DNA from: Lineus longissimus | Lineage: Eukaryota > Nemertea > Pilidiophora > Heteronemertea > Lineidae | Direction of reading: 5' to 3' | Length of the DNA: 64,000 nucleotides | Assembly (NCBI RefSeq): GCF_910592395.1 | Contig: NC_088324.1 | Span: 4,180,953 to 4,244,952 of the forward strand | In this document: one piece after another, positions 1-14,560 of the stretch | How positions within the stretch are numbered: position 1 is the stretch's first letter | Layout: every line of letters begins with the position of its first letter | Made by a program: the position numbers and the translations under genes | The notes under the pieces: model-generated | The model's input: the letters and a program-made list of their open reading frames with translations, nothing else | Database searches by the model: none | What the model was told of the DNA's origin: nothing

Positions 1-3000
1 CAATTTCGAGATTCTACGATGATAAGTTGTCGTTCGATAGCGATATTACAGGACTGGCGATGAATGTCGGTCGGAGATGGTGCTCGTCGCGACCGATCAC
101 GTTCATTTTGGTTATACAGAGTCAAGATGACCGATTGGACAAACTGAGACCGCAATTTCGAGATTCTGCGATGATAAGTTGTCATTCGACTAGCGATATT
201 ACACGACTGGCGATGACTGTCGGTCGACGATGGCGTTGTCGCGAACGATCACGTTCATTTTGGTTATACAGAGTCAAGATGACCGATTGGACAAACTGAG
301 ACCGCAATTTCGAGATTCTGCGATTATAAGTTGTCATTCGACTAGAGATAATACATGACTAGCGATGACAGTTGGTCGGTGATGGCGCTCGTCGCGACTG
401 ATCACGGTCATTTTGGTTATACAGAGTTGGAATGAGCGATTGGACAAACTGAGACCACAATTTCGAGATTCTGCGATGATAAGTTGTCATTCGATAGCAA
501 TATTACACGACTGGCGATGAAAGTTGGTCGGAGATGGTGCTCGTCGCGACCGATCACGTTCATTTTGGTTATACAGAGTCAAGATGACCGATTGGACAAA
601 TTGAGACTGCAATTTCGAGATTCTGCGATGATAAGTTGTCATTCTACGTGCAATATTACACGACTTGCGATGACGGTCAGTCGGCGATGGCGCTCGTCGC
701 GACCGATCACGCTCATTTTGGTTATACAGAGTCGAGATGACAGATGGACAAACTGAGACCGCAATTTCAAGATTCTGCGATGATAAGTTTTCATTCGACT
801 AGCGATATTACACAACTGGCGATGACGGTCGGTCGGCGATGGCGCTCGTCGCGACCGATCACGCTCATTTTGGTTATACAGAGTCGAGATGCCCGATTGG
901 ACAAACTAAGACTGTAATTTCGAGATTCTACGATGATAAGTTGTCATTCGATAGCGATATTACACGACTGGCGATGAATGTCGGTCGGAGATGGTGCGCG
1001 TCGCGACCGATCACGTTCATTTTGGTTATACAGAGTCAAGATGACCGATTGGACAAACTGAGACCGCAATTTCGAGATTCTGCGATGATAAGCTGTCATT
1101 CGACTAGAGATATTACACGACTAGCGATGACAGTTGGTCGGTGATGGCGCTCGTCGCGACCGATCACGCTCATTTTGGTTATACAGAGTCGGAATGAGCG
1201 ATTGGACAAACTGAGACCACAATTTCGAGATTCTGCGATGATAAGTTGTCATTCGATAGCAATATTACACGACTGGCGATGAAAGTTGGTCGGAGATGGT
1301 GCTCGTCGCGACCGATCACGTTCATTTTGGTTATACAGAGTCAAGATGACCGATTGGACAAATTGAGACTGCAATTTCGAGATTCTGCGATGATAAGTTG
1401 TCATTCTACGTGCAATATTACACGACTTGCGATGACGGTCGGTCGGCGATGGCGCTCGTCGCGACCGATCACGCTCATTTTGGTTATACAGAGTCGAGAT
1501 GACCGATGGACAAACTGAGACTGCATTTTCGAGATTCTGTGATGATAAGTTGTCACTCGACTAACGATATAAGACTAGTGGCGATGAAGGTCGGTCGGCG
1601 ATGGCGCTCGTCGCGACCGATCACGCTCATTTTGGTTATACAGAGTCGAGATGCCCGATTGGACAAACTGAGACTGCAATTTCGAGATTCTACGATGATA
1701 AGTTGTCGTTCGATAGCGATATTACACGACTGGCGATGAATGTCGGTCGGAGATGGTGCGCGTCGCGACCGATCACGTTCATTTGGTTATACAGAGTCAA
1801 GATGACCGATTGGACAAACTGAGACCGCAATTTCGAGATTCTGCGATGATAAGTTGTCATTCGACTAGCGATATTACACGACTGGCGATGACTGTCGGTC
1901 GGCGATGGCGTTGTCGCGAACGATCACGTTCATTTTGGTTATACAGAGTCAAGATGACTGATTGGACAAACTGAGACCGCAATTTCGAGATTCTGCGATG
2001 ATAAGTTGTCATTCGACTAGAGATATTACACGACTAGCGATGACAGTTGGTCGGTGATGGCGCTCGTCGCGACCGATCACGGTCATTTTGGTTATACAGA
2101 GTCGGGATGAGCGATTGGACAAACTGAGACCACAATTTCAAGATTCTGCAATGATAAGTTGTCATTCGATAGCAATATTACACTACTGGCGATGAAAATC
2201 GGTCGGCGATGGCGCTCGTCGCGACCGATCACGTTCATTTTGGTTATACAGAGTCAAGATGACCGATTGGACAAACTGAGACCGCAATTTCGAGATTCTG
2301 CGTTGATAAGTTTTCATTCGACTGGCAATATTACGCGACTGGCGATGACGGTCGGTCGGCGAAGGCGCTCGTCGCGACCGATCACACTCATTTTGGTTAT
2401 ACAGAGTCGAGATGCCCAATTGGACAAACTGAGACTGCAATTTCGAGATTCTACGATGATAAGTTGTCGTTCGATAGCGATATTACAGGACTGGCGATGA
2501 ATGTCGGTCGGAGATGGTGCTCGTCGCGACCGATCACGTTCATTTTGGTTATACAGAGTCAAGATGACCGATTGGACAAACTGAGACTGCAATTTCGAGA
2601 TTCTGCGATGATAAGTTGTCATTCGACTAGCGATATTACACGACTGGCGATGACTGTCGGTCGACGATGGCGTTGTCGCGAACGATCACGTTCATTTTGG
2701 TTATACAGAGTCAAGATGACCGATTGGACAAACTGAGACCGCAATTTCGAGATTCTGCGATTATAAGTTGTCATTCGACTAGAGATAATACATGACTAGC
2801 GATGACAGTTGGTCGGTGATGGCGCTCGTCGCGACTGATCACGGTCATTTTGGTTATACAGAGTTGGAATGAGCGATTGGACAAACTGAGACCACAATTT
2901 CGAGATTCTGCGATGATAAGTTGTCATTCGATAGCAATATTACACGACTGGCGATGAAAGTTGGTCGGAGATGGTGCTCGTCGCGACCGATCACGTTCAT

Positions 3001-3250
3001 TTTGGTTATACAGAGTCAAGATGACCGATTGGACAAATTGAGACTGCAATTTCGAGATTCTGCGATGATAAGTTGTCATTCTACGTGCAATATTACACGA
3101 CTTGCGATGACGGTCAGTCGGCGATGGCGCTCGTCGCGACCGATCACGCTCATTTTGGTTATACAGAGTCGAGATGACAGATGGACAAACTGAGACCGCA
3201 ATTTCAAGATTCTGCGATGATAAGTTTTCATTCGACTAGCGATATTACAC
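1..3250 (+). repeat. Direct repeat, 2,437-bp offset (16 monomers)
   Basis: Positions 1-813 recur at 2438-3250 with only one base difference that I saw (c at 151, t at 2588). Shared rare variants include ACAGGACTGG in A, GTCGACGATGG in B, GCGATTATAAG in C and GAGTTGGAATG. The 16-monomer unit reads A B C D E G / A C D E F / A B C D' G'. After about 3250 the second copy switches to the G' type (GGCGAAGGCG), so it diverges part-way through a monomer. Confidence 0.85.
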
Positions 3251-3261
3251 GACTGGCGATG

Positions 3262-6200
3262 ACGGTAGGTCGGCGAAGGCGCTCGTCGCGACCGATCACA
3301 CTCATTTTGGTTATACAGAGTCGAGATGCCCAATTGGACAAACTGAGACTGCAATTTCGAGATTCTACGATGATAAGTTGTCGTTCGATAGCGATATTAC
3401 ACGACTGGCGATGAATGTCGGTCGGAGATGGTGCTCGTCGCGACCGATCACGTTCATTTTGGTTATACAGAGTCAAGATGACCGATTGGACAAACTGAGA
3501 CCGCAATTTCGAGATTCTGCGATGATAAGTTGTCATTCGACTAGCGATATTACACGACTGGCGATGACTGTCGGTCGGCGATGGCGTTGTCGCGAACGAT
3601 CACGTTCATTTTGGTTATACAGAGTCAAGATGACCGATTGGACAAACTGAGACCGCAATTTCGAGATTCTGCGATGATAAGTTGTCATTCGACTAGAGAT
3701 ATTACACGACTAGCGATGACAGTTGGTCGGTGATGGCGCTCGTCGCGACCGATCACGCTCATTTTGGTTATACAGAGTCGGAATGAGCGATTGGACAAAC
3801 TGAGACCACAATTTCGAGATTCTGCGATGATAAGTTGTCATTCGATAGCAAAATTACACGACTGGCGATGAAAGTTGGCCGGAGATGGTGCTCGTCGCGA
3901 CCGATCACGTTCATTTTGGTTATACAGAGTCGAGATGACTGATGGACAAACTGAGACCGCAATTTCGAGATTCTGCGATGATAAGTTTTCATTCGACTAG
4001 CGATATTACACGACTGGCGATGACGGTCGGTCGACGATGGCGCTCGTCGCGACCGATCACGCTCATTTTGTTTATACAGAGTCGAGATGCCCGATTGGAC
4101 AAACTGAGACTGCAATTTCGAGATTCTACGATGATAAGTTGTCGTTCGATAGCGATATTACACGACTGGCGATGAATGTCGGTCGGAGATGGTGCGCGTC
4201 GCGACCGATCACGTTCATTTTGGTTATACAGAGTCAAGATGACCAATTGGACAAACTGAGACCGCAATTTCGAGATTCTGCGATGATAAGTTGTCATTCG
4301 ACTAGCGATATTACACGACTGGCGATAACTGTCGGTCGGCGATGGCGTTGTCGCGAACGATCACGTTCATTTTGGTTATACAGAGTCAAGATGACCGATT
4401 GGACAAAATGAGACCGCAATTTCGAGATTCTGCGATGATAAGTTGTCATTCGACTAGAGATATTACACGACTAGCTATGACAGTTGGTCGGTGATGGCGC
4501 TCGTCGCGACCGATCACGGTCATTCTGGTTATACAGAGTCGGAATGAGCGATTGGACAAACTGAGACCACAATTTCGAGATTCTGCGATGATAAGTTGTC
4601 ATTCGATAGCAATATTACACGACTGGCGATGAAAGTTGGTCGGAGATGGTGCTCGTCGCGACCGATCACGTTCATTTTGGTTATACAGAGTCAAGATGAC
4701 CGATTGGACAAATTCAGACTGCAATTTCGAGATTCTCCGATGATAAGTTGTCATTCTACGTGCAATATTACACGACTTGCGATGACGGTCGGTCGGCGAT
4801 GGCGCTCGTCGCGACCGATCACGCTCATTTTGGTTATACAGAGTCGAGATGACCGATGGACAAACTGAGACTGCATTTTCGAGATTCTGTGATGATAAGT
4901 TGTCACTCGACTAACGATATAAGACTAGTGGCGATGAAGGTCAGTCGGCGATGGCGCTCGTCGCGACCGATCACGCTCATTTTGGTTATACAGAGTCGAG
5001 ATGACTGATGGACAAACTGAGACCGCAATTTCGAGATTCTGCGATGATAAGTTTTCATTCGACTAGCGATATTACACAACTGGCGATGACGGTCGGTCGG
5101 CGATGGCGCTCGTCGCGACCGATCACGCTCATTTTGGTTATACAGAGTCGAGATGACCGATGGACAAACTGAGACTGCATTTTCGAGATTCTGTGATGAT
5201 AAGTTGTCACTCGACTAACGATATAAGGCTAGTGGCGATGAAGGTCGGTCGGCGATGGCGCTCGTCGCGACCGATCACGCTCATTTTGGTTATACAGAGT
5301 CGAGATGACTGATGGACAAACTGAGACCGCAATTTCGAGATTCTGCGATGATAAGTTTTTATTCGACTGGCAATATTACGCGACTGGCGATGACGGTCGG
5401 TCGGCGAAGGCGCTCGTCGCGACCGATCACACTCATTTTGGTTATACAGAGTCGAGATGCCCAATTGGACAAACTGAGACTGCAATTTCGAGATTCTACG
5501 ATGATAAGTTGTCGTTCGATAGCGATATTACACGACTGGCGATGAATGTCGGTCGGAGATGGTGCTCGTCGCGACCGATCACGTTCATTTTGGTTATACA
5601 GAGTCAAGATGACCGATTGGACAAACTGAGACCGCAATTTCGAGATTCTGCGATGATAAGTTGTCATTCGACTAGCGATATTACACGAGTGGCGATGACT
5701 GTCGGTCGGCGATGGCGTTGTCGCGAACGATCACGTTCATTTTGGTTATACAGAGTCAAGATGACCGATTGGACAAACTGAGACCGCAATTTCGAGATTC
5801 TGCGATGATAAGTTGTCATTCGACTAGAGATATTACACGACTAGCGATGACAGTTGGTCGGTGATGGCGCTCGTCGCGACCGATCACGGTCATTTTCGTT
5901 ATACAGAGTCGGAATGAGCGATTGGGCAAACTGAGACCACAATTTCGAGATTCTGCGATGATAAGTTGTCATTCGATAGCAAAATTACACGACTGGCGAT
6001 GAAAGTTGGCCGGAGATGGTGCTCGTCGCGACCGATCACGTTCATTTTGGTTATACAGAGTCGAGATGACTGATGGACAAACTGAGACCGCAATTTCGAG
6101 ATTCTGCGATGATAAGTTGTCATTCGACTAGCGATATTACACGACTGGCGATGACGGTCGGTCGGCGATGGCGCTCGTCGCGACCGATCACGCTCATTTT

Positions 6201-7230
6201 GTTTATACAGAGTCGAGATGCCCGATTGGACAAACTGAGACTGCAATTTCGAGATTCTACGATGATAAGTTGTCGTTCGATAGCGATATTACACGACTGG
6301 CGATGAATGTCGGTCGGAGATGGTGCGCGTCGCGACCGATCACGTTCATTTTGGTCATACAGAGTCAAGATGACCAATTGGACAAACTGAGACCGCAATT
6401 TCGAGATTCTGCGATGATAAGTTGTCATTCGACTAGCGATATTACACGACTGGCGATAACTGTCGGTCGGCGATGGCGTTGTCGCGAACGATCACGTTTA
6501 TTTTGGTTATACAGAGTCAAGATGACCGATTGGACAAAATGAGACCGCAATTTCGAGATTCTGCGATGATAAGTTGTCATTCGACTAGAGATATTACACG
6601 ACTAGCTATGACAGTTGGTCGGTGATGGCGCTCGTCGCGACCGATCACGGTCATTCTGGTTATACAGAGTCGGAATGAGCGATTGGACAAACTGAGACCA
6701 CAATTTCGAGATTCTGCGATGATAAGTTGTCATTCGATAGCAATATTACACGACTGGCGATGAAAGTTGGTCGGAGATGGTGCTCGTCGCGACCGATCAC
6801 GTTCATTTTGGTTATACAGAGTCAAGATGACCGATTGGACAAATTCAGACTGCAATTTCGAGATTCTGCGATGATAAGTTGTCATTCTACGTGCAATATT
6901 ACACGACTTGCGATGACGGTCGGTGGGCGATGGCGCTCGTCGCGACCGATCACGCTCATTTTGGTTATACAGAGTCGAGATGACCGATGGACAAACTGAG
7001 ACTGCATTTTCGAGATTCTGTGATGATAAGTTGTCACTCGACTAACGATATAAGACTAGTGGCGATGAAGGTCGGTCGGCGATGGCGCTCGTCGCGACCG
7101 ATCACGCTCATTTTGGTTATACAGAGTCGAGATGACTGATGGACAAACTGAGACCGCAATTTCGAGATTCTGCGATGATAAGTTTTCATTCGACTAGCGA
7201 TATTACACAACTGGCGATGACGGTCGGTCG
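3262..7230 (+). repeat. Tandem duplication, 2,131-bp offset (14 monomers)
   Basis: About 3262-5099 matches 5393-7230. Shared uncommon variants are AGCAAAATTACACG with GTTGGCCGG (D'' class), CATTTTGTTTATACAG, GATAACTGTCGG, GGACAAAATGAGACC, CTAGCTATGACAG and ACAAATTCAGACTG. The copies then diverge in the tail of the G monomer (GACCGATGG at about 5154 against GCCCGATTGG at about 7285). Confidence 0.82.
4113..5177 (+). repeat. Reference higher-order module, classes A-B-C-D-E-F-G (1,065 bp)
   Basis: Seven monomers start at 4113 (A), 4265 (B), 4417 (C), 4570 (D), 4722 (E), 4874 (F) and 5026 (G). Diagnostic motifs: A has ATTCTACGATG, CGTTCGATAGCG and GATGAATGTCGG. B has GATGACTGTCGG and GGCGTTGTCGCGAACG (one base shorter). 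C has GACTAGAGATATTAC, GATGACAGTTGG and GTCGGAATGAGCG. D has CGATAGCAATATTAC and GATGAAAGTTGG. E has ATTCTACGTGCAATATT and ACTTGCGATGACGG. F begins CATTTTCGAG and has CTAACGATATAAGACTAGTG. G has GATAAGTTTTCATTCGAC. The G copy here carries an E-like tail (GACCGATGG) instead of the usual GCCCGATTGG, and it is followed by a second F. The class letters are my own labels. Confidence 0.88.
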
Positions 7231-7309
7231 GCGATGGCGCTCGTCGCGACCGATCACGCTCATTTTGGTTATACAGAGTCGAGATGCCCGATTGGACAAA
7301 CTAAGACTG

Positions 7310-9137
7310 CAATTTCGAGATTCTACGATGATAAGTTGTCATTCGATAGCGATATTACACGACTGGCGATGAATGTCGGTCGGAGATGGTGCGCGTCGCG
7401 ACCGATCACGTTCATTTTGGTTATACAGAGTCAAGATGACCGATTGGACAAACTGAGACCGCAATTTCGAGATTCTGCGATGATAAGCTGTCATTCGACT
7501 AGAGATATTACACGACTAGCGATGACAGTTGGTCGGTGATGGCGCTCGTCGCGACCGATCACGCTCATTTTGGTTATACAGAGTCGGAATGAGCGATTGG
7601 ACAAACTGAGACCACAATTTCGAGATTCTGCGATGATAAGTTGTCATTCGATAGCAATATTACACGACTGGCGATGAAAGTTGGTCGGAGATGGTGCTCG
7701 TCGCGACCGATCACGTTCATTTTGGTTATACAGAGTCAAGATGACCGATTGGACAAATTGAGACTGCAATTTCGAGATTCTGCGATGATAAGTTGTCATT
7801 CTACGTGCAATATTACACGACTTGCGATGACGGTCGGTCGGCGATGGCGCTCGTCGCGACCGATCACGCTCATTTTGGTTATACAGAGTCGAGATGACCG
7901 ATGGACAAACTGAGACTGCATTTTCGAGATTCTGTGATGATAAGTTGTCACTCGACTAACGATATAAGACTAGTGGCGATGAAGGTCGGTCGGCGATGGC
8001 GCTCGTCGCGACCGATCACGCTCATTTTGGTTATACAGAGTCGAGATGACTGATGGACAAACTGAGACCGCAATTTCGAGATTCTGCGATGATAAGTTTT
8101 CATTCGACTAGCGATATTACACAACTGGCGATGACGGTCGGTCGGCGATGGCGCTCGTCGCGACCGATCACGCTCATTTTGGTTATACAGAGTCGAGATG
8201 CCCGATTGGACAAACTAAGACTGCAATTTCGAGATTCTACGATGATAAGTTGTCATTCGATAGCGATATTACACGACTGGCGATGAATGTCGGTCGGAGA
8301 TGGTGCGCGTCGCGACCGATCACGTTCATTTTGGTTATACAGAGTCAAGATGACCGATTGGACAAACTGAGACCGCAATTTCGAGATTCTGCGATGATAA
8401 GCTGTCATTCGACTAGAGATATTACACGACTAGCGATGACAGTTGGTCGGTGATGGCGCTCGTCGCGACCGATCACGCTCATTTTGGTTATACAGAGTCG
8501 GAATGAGCGATTGGACAAACTGAGACCACAATTTCGAGATTCTGCGATGATAAGTTGTCATTCGATAGCAATATTACACGACTGGCGATGAAAGTTGGTC
8601 GGAGATGGTGCTCGTCGCGACCGATCACGTTCATTTTGGTTATACAGAGTCAAGATGACCGATTGGACAAATTGAGACTGCAATTTCGAGATTCTGCGAT
8701 GATAAGTTGTCATTCTACGTGCAATATTACACGACTTGCGATGACCGTCGGTCGGCGATGGCGCTCGTCGCGACCGATCACGCTCATTTTGGTTATACAG
8801 AGTCGAGATGACCGATGGACAAACTGAGACTGCATTTTCGAGATTCTGTGATGATAAGTTGTCACTCGACTAACGATATAAGACTAGTGGCGATGACGGT
8901 CGGTTGGCGATGGCGCTCGTCGCGACCGATCACGCTCATTTTGGTTATTCAGAGTCGAGATGACTGATGGACAAACTGAGACCACATTTTCGAGATTCTG
9001 CGATGATAAGTTTTCATTCGACTAGCGATATTACACGACTGGCGATGACGGTCGGTCGGCGATGGCGCTCGTCGCGACCGATCAAGCTCATTTTGGTTAT
9101 ACAGAGTCGAGATGCCTGATTGGACAAACTGAGACTG
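7310..9137 (+). repeat. Two tandem 914-bp modules A-C-D-E-F-G
   Basis: A monomers start at 7310, 8224 and 9138, exactly 914 bp apart. Both modules lack the B monomer. Shared variants are GATAAGCTGTCATTCG in C and CTAAGACTGC before each A. The copies diverge near the end of the second F monomer, where the left has GATGAAGGTCGGTCGG and the right has GATGACGGTCGGTTGG. The module at 915-1676 carries the same variants and is a related copy. Confidence 0.85.
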
Positions 9138-11335
9138 CAATTTCGAGATTCTACGATGATAAGTTGTCGTTCGATAGCGATATTACACGACTGGCGGTGA
9201 ATGTCTGTCGGAGATGGTGCGCGTCGCGACCGATCACGTTCATTTTGGTTATACAGAGTCAAGATGACCGATTGGACAAACTGAGACCGCAATTTCGAGA
9301 TTCTGCGATGATAAGTTGTCATTCGACTAGCGATATTACACGACTGGCGATAACTGTCGGTCGGCGATGGCGTTGTCGCGAACGATCACGTTCATTTTGG
9401 TTATACAGAGTCAAGATGACCGATTGGACAAAATGAGACCGCAATTTCGAGATTCTGCGATGATAAGTTGTCATTCGACTAGAGATATTACACGACTAGC
9501 TATGACAGTTGGTCGGTGATGGCGCTCGTCGCGACCGATCACGGTCATTCTGGTTATACAGAGTCGGAATGAGCGATTGGACAAACTGAGACCACAATTT
9601 CGAGATTCTGCGATGATAAGTTGTCATTCGATAGCAATATTACACGACTGGCGATGAAAGTTGGTCGGAGATGGTGCTCGTCGCGACCGATCACGTTCAT
9701 TTTGGTTATACAGAGTCAAGATGACCGATTGGACAAATTCAGACTGCAATTTCGAGATTCTCCGATGATAAGTTGTCATTCTACGTGCAATATTACACGA
9801 CTTGCGATGACGGTCGGTCGGCGATGGCGCTCGTCGCGACCGATCACGCTCATTTTGGTTATACAGAGTCGAGATGACCGATGGACAAACTGAGACTGCA
9901 TTTTCGAGATTCTGTGATGATAAGTTGTCACTCGACTAACGATATAAGACTAGTGGCGATGAAGGTCGGTCGGCGATGGCGCTCGTCGCGACCGATCACG
10001 CTCATTTTGGTTATACAGAGTCGAGATGACTGATGGACAAACTGAGACCGCAATTTCGAGATTCTGCGATGATAAGTTTTCATTCGACTAGCGATATTAC
10101 ACGACTGGCGATGACGGTCGGTCGGCGATGGCGCTCGTCGCGACCGATCACGCTCATTTTGGCGATATTACACGACTGGCGATGAATGTCGGTCGGAGAT
10201 GGTGCGCGTCGCGACCGATCACGTTCATTTTGGTTATACAGAGTTAAGATGACCGATTGGACAAACTGAGACCGCAATTTCGAGATTCTGCGATGATAAG
10301 TTGTCATTCGACTAGAGATATTACACGACTAGCGATGACAGTTGGTCGGTGATGGCGCTCGTCGCGACCGATCACGCTCATTTTGGTTATACAGAGTCGG
10401 AATGAGCGATTGGACAAACTGAGACCACAATTTCGAGATTCTGCGATGATAAGTTGTCATTCGATAGCAATATTACACGACTGGCGATGAAAGTTGGTCG
10501 GAGGTGGTGCTCGTCGCGACCGATCACGTTCATTTTGGTTATACAGAGTCAAGATGACCGATTGGACAAATTGAGACTGCAATTTCGAGATTCTGCGATG
10601 ATAAGTTGTCATTCTACGTGCAATATTACACGACTTGCGATGACGGTCGGTCGGCGATGGCGCTCGTCGCGACCGATCACGCTCATTTTGGTTATACAGA
10701 GTCGAGATGACCGATGGACAAACTGAGACTGCATTTTCGAGATTCTGTGATGATAAGTTGTCACTCGACTAACGATATAAGACTAGTGGCGATGACGGTC
10801 GGTTGGCGATGGCGCTCGTCGCGACCGATCACGCTCATTTTGGTTATTCAGAGTCGAGATGACTGATGGACAAACTGAGACCACATTTTCGAGATTCTGC
10901 GATGATAAGTTTTCATTCGACTAGCGATATTACACGACTGGCGATGACGGTCGGTCGGCGATGGCGCTCGTCGCGACCGATCACGCTCATTTTGGTTATA
11001 CAGAGTCGAGATGCCTGATTGGACAAACTGAGACTGCAATTTCGAGATTCTACGATGATAAGTTGTCGTTCGATAGCGATATTACACGACTGGCGGTGAA
11101 TGTCGGTCGGAGATGGTGCGCGTCGCGACCGATCACGTTCATTTTGGTTATACAGAGTCAAGATGACCGATTGGACAAACTGAGACCGCAATTTCGAGAT
11201 TCTGCGATGATAAGTTGTCATTCGACTAGCGATATTACACGACTGGCGATGACTGTCGGTCGGCGATGGCGTTGTCGCGAACGATCACGTTCATTTTGGT
11301 TATACAGAGTCAAGATGACTGATTGGACAAACTGA
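8949..11335 (+). repeat. Direct repeat, 1,899-bp offset
   Basis: The F/G/A/B stretch from about 8890 recurs from about 10789 (for example the GGTTATTCAGAG variant at 8943 and 10842, and the GCGGTGAATGTC variant in A). The offset is not a multiple of the monomer. It equals 13 monomers minus 81 bp, and the missing 81 bp is accounted for by the fused monomer at 10051-10274. Confidence 0.78.
10051..10274 (+). repeat. Fused monomer with 81-bp deletion (G/A fusion)
   Basis: The spacing between successive monomer starts here is 224 bp instead of about 305. The G monomer runs normally to CTCATTTTGG at about 10161 and continues directly with CGATATTACACGACTGG, the middle of an A monomer. The intervening 81 bp (rest of G, start of A) is missing. 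This is one of the few places where the array loses monomer register, so it probably arose by end joining or slippage rather than in-register exchange. Confidence 0.9.
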
Positions 11336-12408
11336 GACCGCAATTTCGAGATTCTGCGATGATAAGTTGTCATTCGACTAGAGATATTACACGACTAGCG
11401 ATGACAGTTGGTCGGTGATGGCGCTCGTCGCGACCGATCACGGTCATTTTGGTTATACAGAGTCGGGATGAGCGATTGGACAAACTGAGACCACAATTTC
11501 AAGATTCTGCGATGATAAGTTGTCATTCGATAGCAATATTACACTACTGGCGATGAAAATCGGTCGGCGATGGCGCTCGTCGCGACCGATCACGTTCATT
11601 TTGGTTATACAGAGTCAAGATGACCGATTGGACAAACTGAGACCGCAATTTCGAGATTCTGCGATGATGAGTTTTCATTCGACTAGCGATATTACACAAC
11701 TGGCGATGACGGTCGGTCGGCGATGGCGCTCGTCGCGACCGATCACGCTCATTTTGGTTATACAGAGTCGAGATGCCCGATTGGACAAACTAAGACTGCA
11801 ATTTCGAGATTCTACGATGATAAGTTGTCATTCGATAGCGATATTACACGACTGGCGATGAATGTCGGTCGGAGATGGTGCGCGTCGTGACCGATCACGT
11901 TCATTTTGGTTATACAGAGTCAAGATGACCGATTGGACAAACTGAGACCGCAATTTCGAGATTCTGCGATGATAAGTTGTCATTTGACTAGAGATATTAC
12001 ACGACTAGCGATGACAGTTGGTCGGTGATGGCGCTCGTCGCGACCGATCACGCTCATTTTGGTTATACAGAGTCGGAATGAGCGATTGGACAAACTGAGA
12101 CCACAATTTCAAGATTCTGCGATGATAAGTTGTCATTCGATAGCAATATTACACTACTGGCGATGAAAATCGGTCGGCGATGGCGCTCGTCGCGACCGAT
12201 CACGTTCATTTTGGTTATACAGAGTCAAGATGACCGATTGGACAAACTGAGACCGCAATTTCGAGATTCTGCGATGATGAGTTTTCATTCGACTGGCAAT
12301 ATTACGCGACTGGCGATGACGGTCGGTCGGCGAAGGCGCTCGTCGCGACCGATCACACTCATTTTGGTTATACAGAGTCGAGATGCCCAATTGGACAAAC
12401 TGAGACTG
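11037..12408 (+). repeat. Short modules: 762-bp A-B-C-D'-G and 610-bp A-C-D'-G'
   Basis: A monomers start at 11037, 11799 and 12409. The first module has five monomers; the second has four and lacks B. D' is marked by ATTACACTACTGG and GATGAAAATCGG, and G' by GACTGGCAATATTACGCG and GGCGAAGGCG. Both modules share the unusual GCGATGATGAGTTTTC in their G monomer. The D' monomers lie 610 bp apart. Confidence 0.8.
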
Positions 12409-13532
12409 CAATTTCCAGATTCTACGATGATAAGTTGTCGTTCGATAGCGATATTACACGACTGGCGATGAATGTCGGTCGGAGATGGTGCTCGTCGCGA
12501 CCGATCACGTTCATTTTGGTTATACAGAGTCAAGATGACCGATTGGACAAACTGAGACCGCAATTTCGAGATTCTGCGATGATAAGTTGTCATTCGACTA
12601 GCGATATTACACGACTGGCGATGACTGTCGGTCGGCGATGGCGTTGTCGCGAACGATCACGTTCATTTTGGTTATACAGAGTCAAGATGACCGATTGGAC
12701 AAACTGAGACCGCAATTTCGAGATTCTGCGATGATAAGTTGTCATTCGACTAGAGATATTACACGACTAGCGATGACAGTTGGTCGTTGATGGCGCTTGT
12801 CGCGACCGATCACGTTCATTTTGGTTATACAGAGTCGAGATGACTGATTGACAAACTGAGACCGCAATTTCGAGATTCTGCGATGATAAGTTTTCATTCG
12901 ACTAGCGATATTACACGACTGGCGATGACGGTCGGTCGGCGATGGCGCTCGTCGTGACCGATCACGCTCATTTTGGTTATACAGAGTCGAGATGCCCGAT
13001 TGGACAAACTGAGACTGCAATTTCGAGATTCTACGATGATAAGTTGTCATTCGATAGCGATATTACACGACTGGCGATGATTGTCAGTCGGCAATGGCGC
13101 TTGTCATGATCGATCACGCTCATTTTGGTTTTTCAGAGTTGTGATGCCTGATTGGACAAACTGAGACCACAATTTCGAGATTCTGCGATGATAAGTTGTC
13201 ATTCGATAGCGATATTGCACGACTGGCGTTGAAAGTCGGTCGGAGATGGCGCTCGTCGCGACCGATCACGTTCATTTTGGTTATACAGAGTCAAGATGAC
13301 CGATTGGACAAATTGAGGCCGCAATTTCGAGATTCTGCGATGATAAGTTGTCATTCGATAGCGATATTACACGACTGGCGATGACGGTCGGTCGGCAATG
13401 GCGCACGTCGCGACCGATCACACTCATTTTGGTAATACAGAGTCAAGATGACCGATTGGACAAACTGAGACTGCATTTTCGAGATTCTGCGATGATAAGT
13501 TGTCATTCGACTAGCGATATTACACGACTGGC

Positions 13533-13566
13533 GATGACGGTCGGTCGGTGATGACGGTCGGTCGGT
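13533..13566 (+). repeat. 17-bp microduplication inside a monomer, copy 1
   Basis: GATGACGGTCGGTCGGT occurs twice in direct succession (13533-13549 and 13550-13566), lengthening this monomer by 17 bp. A normal monomer has it once, followed by GATGGCG. Confidence 0.93.
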
Positions 13567-14560
13567 GATGGCGCTCGTCGCAACCGATCACGTTCATTTT
13601 GGTTATACAGAGTTGGGATGAGTGATTGGACAAACTGAGACCACAATTTCGAGATTCTGCGATGATAAGTTGTCATTCGACTAGCGATATCACACGACTG
13701 GCGATGAAAGTCAGTCGGAGATGGTGCTCGTCGCGACCGATCACGTTCATTTTGGTTATACAGAGTCGAGATGACCGATTGGACAAACTGAGACCACATT
13801 TTCGAGATTTTGCGATGATAAGTTGTCACTCAACTAGAGATATTACAGGACTGGCGATGACGGTCGGTCGGCGATGGCGCTCGTCGCGACCAATCACACT
13901 CATTTTGGTTATGCAGAGTCGAGATGCCCGATTGGACAAACTGAGACTGCAATTTCGAGATTCTGTGATGATTAGTTGTCATTCGATAGCGATATTACAT
14001 GACTGGCGATGAAAGTCGGTCGGAGATGGTGCTCGTCGCGACCGATCACGTTCATTTTGGTTATACAGAGTCAAGATGACCGATTGGACAAACTGAGACT
14101 GCACTTTCGAGATTTTGCAATGATAAGTTGTACATTCGACTTGCGATATTACACGACTGGCGATGAAAGTCGGTCGTAGATGGCGCTCGTCACAACAGAT
14201 CACGTTCATTTTGGTTATACAGAGTCGAGATGCCCGATTGGACAAACTGAGACTGCACTTTCGAGATTCTGCGATGATAAGTTGTCATTCGACTAGCGAT
14301 ATTACACGACTGGCGATGACGGTCGGTCGGCGATGGCGCTCGTCGCGACCGATCACGCTCATTTTGGTTATACAGAGTCGTGATGACCGATGGACAAGTT
14401 CAGACCGCATTTTCCAGATTCTGCGATGATAAGTTGTCACTCGACTAGCAATATTACAGGACTGGCGATGACGGTCGGTCGGCAATGGCACTTGTCGCGT
14501 CCGATTTCGCTCATTTTGGTTATACAAAGTCGAGATGACTGAATGGACACACTCAGACCA

